From Sphingobium sp. YR768 (lineage in GTDB: Bacteria; Pseudomonadota; Alphaproteobacteria; Sphingomonadales; Sphingomonadaceae): a DNA stretch of 64,000 bases. Below, one piece after another: positions 58,121 through 64,000 of the stretch (the stretch's first letter is position 1; every line of letters begins with the position of its first letter). The notes beneath the pieces are model-generated. The model was not told the origin of the DNA. It worked only from the letters and a program-made list of their open reading frames with translations, and did not search any database. The translations under genes were made by a program, and so were the position numbers. The stretch spans positions 62,001 to 126,000 of the forward strand of contig NZ_FOGE01000001.1 of the NCBI RefSeq assembly GCF_900111125.1, written 5' to 3'.

Positions 58121-59000
58121 CCGCGCCCAGCAGCGGCCAGCGCCGTTGCCAGGGCTTGATCTCTATCTGCGTGCCGGCATGGCGGTTGATCTTCCACGCC
58201 AGATAATCGATCCCGCCGGCATAAGTGAAGCTGGCCTTGGCGAGGCGGATCACCGACAGGCGCTTGCCGCGCCGCTGAAGTTGGCGCCAAAGCGCAGACG
58301 CTGAAGCAGGCGACATGGCGTTTGCCACCTCACCGCCCGGACCTACACGTCGACGCTCTGCAATTGTCGCAAGAGCTGCTCGACCGAATTGCTCATAACG
58401 ATCGGGATCAACATCCACGATCGAAACTGAACGCCCCTTCTTCTCGGCCCGCAACTCAGCATTGTAGGTCAAGGTGAAGCCCGCCTTCCAAATGTCCAGC
58501 AACGTGCAGTCCACATCGATCGGCAACATGGGCATCGTGAGATCGAACAAGGTCGGCGCGGCCTGCGCCACGGCGGCGACGGTGCGCTGCCGGGCGAGAT
58601 CGTCCGACGCCCAGAGCAGGCGCGATGGCTGGGCAAAGCGCGCCCAGACCGAGACATTGTCCGCCTCCACGCTGTTCAGCCGCGCGAAGTCGGCTTCGGA
58701 CAGGACCGCATATTTGGCGATCAGGCCATTATGTTCGAACGGGAAGACATTGGGCGGGATCAACCGGTTGGCGCGAGCCAGCCAGCTTTTGCCATAGGCG
58801 GCCGGATAGTCCGACACGATCAGGTAGAAATCGAGCATCAGCCCGTCGAGATTGGCCTCCCGCAGGCAGGAGCCGTAGAAGAGCACGGCGCGGGCCGCAT
58901 CGGGATATTTCGCGGCAAGCGCGCCGGCCATTGCGGCCGCGCGCGGATCGGCCGGGGCGGCGAGTTCGGCAGTGACGAGGGGGAGGAGGTGGTTGGGCAT
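58077..59000 (-). CDS. TAM41-like nucleotidyltransferase (possible CDP-diacylglycerol synthase), 307 aa
   Basis: From ATG 59000 the product shows ARAVLFYGSCLREA followed by GLMLDFYLIVSDYPAAYG, the GS-x-x-R...LDF layout of the mitochondrial TAM41/Mmp37 family of CTP:phosphatidate cytidylyltransferases, then LIAKYAVLSEADFARL, again as in TAM41. The C-terminal region is basic (WKINRHAGTQIEIKPWQRR) and may bind membranes. It is a tentative call from pattern; a sphingomonad-specific enzyme of related fold is possible. It is next to the sphingolipid genes, with the kinase gene between. Confidence 0.6.
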   Translation of the reverse strand: MPNHLLPLVTAELAAPADPRAAAMAGALAAKYPDAARAVLFYGSCLREANLDGLMLDFYLIVSDYPAAYGKSWLARANRLIPPNVFPFEHNGLIAKYAVLSEADFARLNSVEADNVSVWARFAQPSRLLWASDDLARQRTVAAVAQAAPTLFDLTMPMLPIDVDCTLLDIWKAGFTLTYNAELRAEKKGRSVSIVDVDPDRYEQFGRAALATIAERRRVGPGGEVANAMSPASASALWRQLQRRGKRLSVIRLAKASFTYAGGIDYLAWKINRHAGTQIEIKPWQRRWPLLGAVTLLPRLFRGGAIR

Positions 59001-59020
59001 GGGACTGCTATATAGAGGCG

Positions 59021-59090
59021 CTCCTGCGAAAGCAGGAGCCCAGGGTCGAACGACGTGCGCTGACGCCCCAGGCTCCTGCTTTCGCAGGAG
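59021..59090. repeat. Paired CTCCTGCGAAAGCAGGAG palindromes
   Basis: CTCCTGCGAAAGCAGGAG (59021-59038) and CTCCTGCTTTCGCAGGAG (59073-59090) are palindromic and face each other around a variable centre with CCCAGGG/CCCAGG flanks. Another dispersed repeat type. Confidence 0.8.
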
Positions 59091-59102
59091 CACGTCGCTC
59101 TT

Positions 59103-59747
59103 TCAAGTGCGCCGCCGGAACAGGAGCGACAGATTGTTGGCGGGCATTTCGATCCGTTTTTCGAACGCCAGTCCCTCTGCCTTTGCCGCCGCGATCACAT
59201 CCTCCACGGCTCGCAGGCCCCAGTGCGGGTCGCGGCTCTTGAGCGAGGCGTCGAAGGCGAGGTTGCTGGGCGCGGTTTCCACGCCGTCGCTTGTGTAGGG
59301 ACCGTAGAGATAGAGCAGACCGCCGGGGGGCAGCGCGGCCCCTGCCCCTTTCAGCAAGCCGAGCGTGGCTTCCCACGGCGATATATGGATCATGTTGATA
59401 CAGAGGATCGCATCGGCTTGCGCAATCGGCCAGCCGGCGCTGGCGTCCAGTTGGATCGGCGGGCGGAGATTGGGGAGATTCGCTTCGGCGCGCCATGCGG
59501 CGATCGAGGCGAGCGCGGCCGGATCGGGATCTGTCGGTTGCCAGTCAAGTTTGGGGAAAGCGGCGGCGAAATGGACGGCATGTTCGCCGCTGCCGCTCGC
59601 CACCTCTAATATGAGGCCGGAGGACGGCAGGACTTCGCGCAGGACATCCGCGATCGCGTCACGGTTGCGCTGCGTCGCGGGGGCGTATCGCTTGCCCGCG
59701 ACGGCAGGGCCGGAACCCGGTTGCCAGGGTTCCGGCCTTTCCGTCAT
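59103..59747 (-). CDS. DUF938 family SAM-dependent methyltransferase-like protein, 214 aa
   Basis: The signature PATQRNRDAIADVL is followed by the SAM-binding LILEVASGSGEHAVHFA, DWQPTDPD and ILCINMIHISPWEATLGL. These define DUF938, a class I methyltransferase fold of unknown substrate. The stop codon overlaps nothing; its start overlaps the end of gcvPB by four bases (59744-59747), so it is co-transcribed with the glycine cleavage genes. Confidence 0.9.
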   Translation of the reverse strand: MTERPEPWQPGSGPAVAGKRYAPATQRNRDAIADVLREVLPSSGLILEVASGSGEHAVHFAAAFPKLDWQPTDPDPAALASIAAWRAEANLPNLRPPIQLDASAGWPIAQADAILCINMIHISPWEATLGLLKGAGAALPPGGLLYLYGPYTSDGVETAPSNLAFDASLKSRDPHWGLRAVEDVIAAAKAEGLAFEKRIEMPANNLSLLFRRRT

Positions 59748-61315
59748 TCGGCGGCCTGCGCCAGCGCGGGCTCGGTCCAGGTGAGGACCGGCTTGCGGGC
59801 GGCCAGCGTCTCATCGAGGCGACGGCGCGGGGCGTGGTACGGCGCGCCCTTGAGTAGCTCGTCGCCCGCCTTGGCCCGTTCGGCGAGGCTGCGCAGCGCC
59901 ATGATGAACTGGTCGAGCGCGGCCTTGCTTTCCGTCTCGGTCGGTTCGACCAGCATCGCCCCATGGACGACCAGCGGGAAATACATGGTCATCGGGTGGA
60001 AGCCCTCGTCGATCAGGCCCTTGGCGATGTCGAGCGTGGTGAAGCCTTCGGCGAGGCCCTTATCACTGAACAGCGCTTCGTGCATGCACGGACCGCTGGG
60101 GCCGAACGGCGCGTCGAGCACGTCGTCGAGACTGCGCAGGATATAGTTGGCGTTCAGCACCGCATCGCTCGCGACCTGACGCAGGCCATCCGCGCCGTGG
60201 CTGAGGATATAGGTCAGCGCGCGGGTGAACATGCCCATCTGGCCATGGAAGGCGACCATGCGGCCGAAGGTCTGGGCGTGGTGATCCTCCGCCGTTTCTT
60301 CTTCGACCAGCACGAATTTGTCGCCCTGCTTTTCCACGAAGGGCAGCGGGGCGAAGGGCGTGAGCGCTTCGGACAGCACGACCGGACCCGAACCCGGACC
60401 ACCGCCGCCATGGGGGGTGGAGAAGGTCTTATGCAGGTTGATGTGCATCGCGTCGACGCCCAGGTCGCCGGGGCGGACCCGGCCGACAATGGCGTTGAAG
60501 TTCGCGCCGTCGCAATAGACGAAGGCTCCGGCGGCATGGACCGCGTCGGAGATGGTCTTCATGTCGCGTTCGAACAGGCCGCAGGTGTTGGGGTTGGTGA
60601 TCATCACCGCCGCAACGTCCGGACCCAGGCGGGCCTTCAGAGCTTCGAGGTCCACGCGGCCTTCGGCGGTCGCGGGGATATCCTCCACCTTATAGCCGCA
60701 GAAGGCGGCGGTGGCGGGGTTGGTGCCATGGGCGCTTTCGGGCACAAGCACGACGCTGCGGGCGTCGCCACGGGCTTCGAGCGCGGCGCGGATCGCCAAC
60801 AGACCGCACAGTTCGCCATGGGCGCCCGCCTTGGGCGACATGGCGACCGAGTGCATGCCGGTCAGCGTCACCAGCCAGGCGGCCAGTTCATGGATGACGG
60901 CCAGCGCGCCCTGCACCGTCGACTGCGGCTGGAGCGGGTGGATATCGGCGAAACCGGGCATCCGCGCGACCTTTTCATTGAGGCGCGGGTTATGCTTCAT
61001 CGTGCAGCTGCCGAGCGGGAACAGGCCAAGGTCGATGGCGTAGTTCTGGCGCGACAGGCGGGTGTAGTGACGCACCGTTTCCTGTTCCGACAGGCCGGGC
61101 AGGCCGAGGCTGTCGGTGCGGGCGAGCGAGCCGAGGCGGCTTGCCACCTTGGGTGCTTCGGCGAAATCGACGCCGGTGGTGTCGGTCGAGCCGATCTCGA
61201 AGATCAGCTTTTCCTCCAGCATCAGCGCGCGGTTGCCGGTGGCGGTTGCGGGGGCCATATGCGCGTCCTCGACGGCTTGCGGGGTGGTCGGGCGACCTTC
61301 CTTGAGCATGCTCAT
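59744..61315 (-). CDS. gcvPB: Glycine dehydrogenase (decarboxylating) subunit 2
   Basis: The PLP-binding Lys lies in [19 protein letters not shown]; other signatures are [27 protein letters not shown] and NTCGLFERD. In bacteria with split GcvP, subunit 2 (about 500 residues) holds the cofactor and pairs with subunit 1. It decarboxylates glycine and passes the aminomethyl group to GcvH. Overlaps on both sides with gcvPA and the DUF938 gene. Confidence 0.95.
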   Translation of the reverse strand: MSMLKEGRPTTPQAVEDAHMAPATATGNRALMLEEKLIFEIGSTDTTGVDFAEAPKVASRLGSLARTDSLGLPGLSEQETVRHYTRLSRQNYAIDLGLFPLGSCTMKHNPRLNEKVARMPGFADIHPLQPQSTVQGALAVIHELAAWLVTLTGMHSVAMSPKAGAHGELCGLLAIRAALEARGDARSVVLVPESAHGTNPATAAFCGYKVEDIPATAEGRVDLEALKARLGPDVAAVMITNPNTCGLFERDMKTISDAVHAAGAFVYCDGANFNAIVGRVRPGDLGVDAMHINLHKTFSTPHGGGGPGSGPVVLSEALTPFAPLPFVEKQGDKFVLVEEETAEDHHAQTFGRMVAFHGQMGMFTRALTYILSHGADGLRQVASDAVLNANYILRSLDDVLDAPFGPSGPCMHEALFSDKGLAEGFTTLDIAKGLIDEGFHPMTMYFPLVVHGAMLVEPTETESKAALDQFIMALRSLAERAKAGDELLKGAPYHAPRRRLDETLAARKPVLTWTEPALAQAAE

Positions 61316-62670
61316 GCCAGTTCCTCCTCAAGCGCTGCGGCAAGGATTTCGATGTCCTCCGGCGTGACGGTTTCGGTCACCGCGACGACCAGGCCGTTGC
61401 CGATGGCCGGCGCGTCCGGGAACAGGCGGCCGAGCGAGACGCCGGCAAGAATGCCCCTGTCGGCGAGGGTGCGGACGACGTCGCGCGCATCCTTGGTCAG
61501 GACCAGCGTGAATTCGTTGAAGAAGCTGTCATTGAGCAGCGTGACGCCCGGCACCTTGGCGAGGCGATCAGCAGCCTGCACGGCGAGGCCGTGATTCAGG
61601 GTCGCCAGTTCGCGCAGGCCCCGTTCGCCCAGCAGGGTCATGTGGATGCTGAAGGCCAGCGCGCAGAGGCCGGAGTTGGTGCAGATGTTCGACGTGGCTT
61701 TCTCACGGCGGATATGCTGCTCTCGGGTGGAGAGCGTCAGCACGAAACCGCGCTTGCCCGCCGCATCGACGGTTTCACCGCACAGGCGGCCCGGCATCTG
61801 GCGCACATATTTCTGCTTGCAGCCGAACAGGCCGAGATAGGGGCCGCCGAACTGGAGGCCGACGCCGATCGACTGGCCTTCGCCAACGACGATGTCCGCG
61901 CCCATATGGCCCGGCGCCTTGATCGCGCCCAGTGCAACCGGCTCGGTGACGACCGCGACCAACAGCGCGCCGGCCGCATGAGCGGCGTCAGCCAGCGGGG
62001 TCAGGTCGGCGATGCGGCCGAGAATATCGGGATATTGGACGACGACGCAGGATGTATCCTTGTCGATCGAGGCGATCAGCGCGTCGATGTCGGTCGCAGC
62101 GTCCAGCGTCGGCGCTTCATGCACCAGCGCGTCGCCGGTGAATTTCGCCATGGTGTTGGCGACCGAAACATAATGGGGATGCAGGCCGGACGAGAGCAGA
62201 GCCTTGCCGCGCTTGGTGATTCGGCGGGCCATGCCGATCGCTTCCCAGCAGGCGGTCGAGCCGTCATACATGGAGGCGTTGGCGACATCGACGCCCAGCA
62301 GACGGGCGACCTGCGTCTGGAATTCGAACAGCACCTGGAGCGTGCCCTGCGCGATTTCCGGCTGATAGGGCGTGTAGGCGGTCAGGAACTCGCCGCGCTG
62401 GATCAGATGATCGACGCTGGCAGGGACATGATGTTTGTAGGCGCCGGCGCCCAGGAAGAAAGGTGCCTCCCCTGCCGACAGATTTTTCCGCGCGAGCGCG
62501 CCCATGTGGCGCTCGACCGCCAGTTCGCTGGCATGATCGGGCAGACCGGCGATGGTGCCGGTCAGGCGGGCCTCTGCGGGCACGTCCACGAACAGGTCGT
62601 CGATGGACGACGCGCCGATGACGGACAGCATGTCCTGCCGGTCGGTGTCGGTAAGGGGTAGGTAGCGCAT
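61312..62670 (-). CDS. gcvPA: Glycine dehydrogenase (decarboxylating) subunit 1
   Basis: The start at ATG 62670 gives [15 protein letters not shown], the usual N-terminus; a longer frame is rejected because it runs into the repeat at 62682. [36 protein letters not shown] and [12 protein letters not shown] are conserved. The subunit forms the catalytic partner of gcvPB, with which it overlaps by four bases. 452 residues, normal length. Confidence 0.95.
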   Translation of the reverse strand: MRYLPLTDTDRQDMLSVIGASSIDDLFVDVPAEARLTGTIAGLPDHASELAVERHMGALARKNLSAGEAPFFLGAGAYKHHVPASVDHLIQRGEFLTAYTPYQPEIAQGTLQVLFEFQTQVARLLGVDVANASMYDGSTACWEAIGMARRITKRGKALLSSGLHPHYVSVANTMAKFTGDALVHEAPTLDAATDIDALIASIDKDTSCVVVQYPDILGRIADLTPLADAAHAAGALLVAVVTEPVALGAIKAPGHMGADIVVGEGQSIGVGLQFGGPYLGLFGCKQKYVRQMPGRLCGETVDAAGKRGFVLTLSTREQHIRREKATSNICTNSGLCALAFSIHMTLLGERGLRELATLNHGLAVQAADRLAKVPGVTLLNDSFFNEFTLVLTKDARDVVRTLADRGILAGVSLGRLFPDAPAIGNGLVVAVTETVTPEDIEILAAALEEELA

Positions 62671-62681
62671 TTCCAAAAACT

Positions 62682-62811
62682 CCCCCCTCCCTTTCAAGGG
62701 AGGGGCCGGGGGTGGGTCGCGAGCGGAGCGAGCGCTGCTCCGTGGCGATAGGGCGGACGCTCCCTGCGGTCGCGACCCACCCCTTCCCCCTCCCTTGAAA
62801 GGGAGGGGCTT
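62682..62811. repeat. Palindromic GC-rich repeat between gcvH and gcvPA
   Basis: CCCTCCCTTTCAAGGGAGGG (62685-62704) and its mirror CCCTCCCTTGAAAGGGAGGG (near 62789-62808) enclose GGGTGGGTCGCGA/TCGCGACCCACCC arms. Same family as 33029, 48757 and 52827. As an operon spacer it could form a stable mRNA hairpin. Confidence 0.88.
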
Positions 62812-62822
62812 ATTTTTGTTGC

Positions 62823-63194
62823 TTAGAGGCTCGCCACGAACTTCTTGTAGGCGGCTTCGGTCATCAGGCCGTCCAGCTCGCTGGTGTCGGCGATGCGCAG
62901 CTTGAAGAACCAGCCATCTTCCTCGGCATCGCTGTTGACCAGCGCGGGTTCGTCTTCCAGCGCGCCGTTGGCTTCAACGACTTCGCCGGAGATCGGCGCA
63001 TAGACGTCGGACGCGGCCTTGACCGATTCCACGACGGCGGCGTCGTCGCCCTTTTCGAAGGTCGTGCCTTCGGCAGGCAGTTCGACGAACACGATGTCGC
63101 CCAGCTGTTCCTGCGCATAATCAGTGATGCCGACGGTGGCGATTTCGCCCTCTACGTCGATCCATTCATGTTCGTCGGTGAAATAACGGCTCAT
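62823..63194 (-). CDS. gcvH: Glycine cleavage system H protein, 123 aa
   Basis: The N-terminus [38 protein letters not shown] and the lipoyl-Lys in [19 protein letters not shown] mark GcvH, the lipoyl carrier that shuttles the aminomethyl group between P, T and L proteins. Full length. Confidence 0.97.
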   Translation of the reverse strand: MSRYFTDEHEWIDVEGEIATVGITDYAQEQLGDIVFVELPAEGTTFEKGDDAAVVESVKAASDVYAPISGEVVEANGALEDEPALVNSDAEEDGWFFKLRIADTSELDGLMTEAAYKKFVASL

Positions 63195-63261
63195 TTTCTA
63201 CTCCCCAGAAGTGATTTGCTTGAAAATCACGACCACCAAAAAGGTCAAAAAATATGCAGAC

Positions 63262-64000
63262 TCAGGCCTTGCGGCGATAACGATGCGGAACGAACGGCAT
63301 CGGCGCAACCACCGCGGCGATGCGCTTGCCACGCACTTCGATTTCCAGCGCGGTCCCTTCCGCGCTGTCGGGCAGGCTGACCCAGCCCATGGCGATCGGC
63401 GCGCCGACGCTGGGCGCGAAGCCGCCCGATGTGACTTCGCCGACCTCGATCGCGCCGGAGAAGATTTTCGCACCTTCGCGGGCGGGCAGACGGCCTTCGA
63501 TCTTGAGGCCCACGCGCTTGGCGCCGGGACCATCAGCCAGTTCCTTCATCACGCGGGCATGGCCAATGAAACCGCCCTCTTCCCGACGGCGCTTCTGGAT
63601 CGCGAAGCCCAGGTCCGCGCCGATCGTGCTGACCGCGGGCGACAGATCATGGCCATAGAGCGGCAAGCCAGCCTCCAGACGCAGCGAGTCGCGCGCGCCA
63701 AGGCCGATCGGCTTGACCTGCGGCAATTCGCACAGCGCATCGGCCAGCAGGGTCACATCCTCGGCGGGGATGCTGATTTCAAAGCCGTCCTCGCCGGTAT
63801 AGCCCGAACGGCTGATCCACAGCGGAACGCCGCGCCAGACGAACGGGCCGGACTGCATGAAGAGAAGATCGGCGGTTTGCGGGATGAGGGTCGCCAGCGC
63901 TTCGCCCGCTTCGGGCCCTTGCAGCGCCAGCAGCGCCTGATCGGCCATGTGATTCATCACGACTTCGTCGGGCAGATAGTCGATCATCCAGCCGATATCG
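63262..64000 (-). CDS. gcvT: Aminomethyltransferase GcvT (partial; N-terminus outside window)
   Basis: The frame stays open to the window edge upstream of residue MIDYLPDEV (DIGWMIDY...), so the start lies beyond 64000. Visible parts are LLALQGPEAGEAL, WISRSGYTGEDGFEIS (folate-binding region), LEAGLPLYGHDLSP and the C-terminal GEVTSGGFAPSVGAPIAMGWV. It releases ammonia and methylene-tetrahydrofolate from the GcvH intermediate. A possible glycine riboswitch upstream would be out of view. The intergenic spacer before gcvH contains a GTGATTT/AAATCAC hairpin. Confidence 0.94.
   Translation of the reverse strand, partial: DIGWMIDYLPDEVVMNHMADQALLALQGPEAGEALATLIPQTADLLFMQSGPFVWRGVPLWISRSGYTGEDGFEISIPAEDVTLLADALCELPQVKPIGLGARDSLRLEAGLPLYGHDLSPAVSTIGADLGFAIQKRRREEGGFIGHARVMKELADGPGAKRVGLKIEGRLPAREGAKIFSGAIEVGEVTSGGFAPSVGAPIAMGWVSLPDSAEGTALEIEVRGKRIAAVVAPMPFVPHRYRRKA

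Overview
The window comes from a high-GC alphaproteobacterium of the Sphingomonadaceae (Sphingobium/Sphingomonas type). The best single marker is a serine palmitoyltransferase gene (54776-56008) placed after a dedicated acyl carrier protein gene. An NDUFS4-type complex I subunit, ccmAB, a TonB-dependent receptor and several families of palindromic GC-rich intergenic repeats agree with this. The call rests on gene content, not on a database search.

Bases 1 to about 19000 are a prophage or closely related integrative element whose left end lies outside the window. From left to right it holds: a leftward virion operon (1-4872: a very large protein with an SNase-like domain, a 372-residue virion-type protein, a Sel1-like protein and a ribbon-helix-helix protein); a lipoprotein and a holin-sized membrane protein (5462-6335); a rightward operon of nine tightly packed small genes (6825-10050) behind a promoter carrying two copies of a perfect 12-bp palindrome, ended by a terminator; an array of four small orphan genes, each preceded by a diverged copy of a 58-bp element (11018-12454); and a leftward replication operon (16969-12479: AlpA-like DNA-binding protein, five small proteins, CHC2 primase, DUF3987 protein, accessory protein, XRE regulator). 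A P4-type tyrosine integrase and a partner gene (17113-19007) close the element. No tRNA is seen beside the integrase.

From 19273 rightwards the window is chromosomal: an RTX-type secreted protein; a metal-uptake type cluster (FAD oxidoreductase, PepSY membrane protein, TonB receptor, DUF2946); a MerR regulator with an acyl-CoA dehydrogenase; GNAT, metal-hydrolase and TetR genes; obg-proB-SDR; cvpA and radA; a nuclease/phosphatase-family gene and a patatin-like gene; phhB-like dehydratase; a small metallopeptidase with ccmA and ccmB; a patch of small immunity-like genes (DUF6881, DUF7660-like, DUF6966-like); a DMT transporter; a JmjC-type cupin; chorismate mutase; polyprenyl diphosphate synthase; a TSUP permease; hrpB; the complex I subunit; ACP and serine palmitoyltransferase; a hybrid histidine kinase; a TAM41-like protein; a DUF938 methyltransferase; and the glycine cleavage operon (gcvT, gcvH, gcvPA, gcvPB, read leftwards, gcvT cut by the window end).

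The most unusual signals are the gapless 58-bp element found five times, always 23-42 bp before a small orphan gene and at two loci 33 kb apart; the doubled operator at 6706-6752; an inverted 3+3 array of 9-mers inside the replication operon; domain splitting among neighbouring prophage genes; and a palindromic repeat inserted in frame in hrpB. Start codons were moved downstream of the longest frame where a Shine-Dalgarno site, a 4-base overlap or family alignment supports it.
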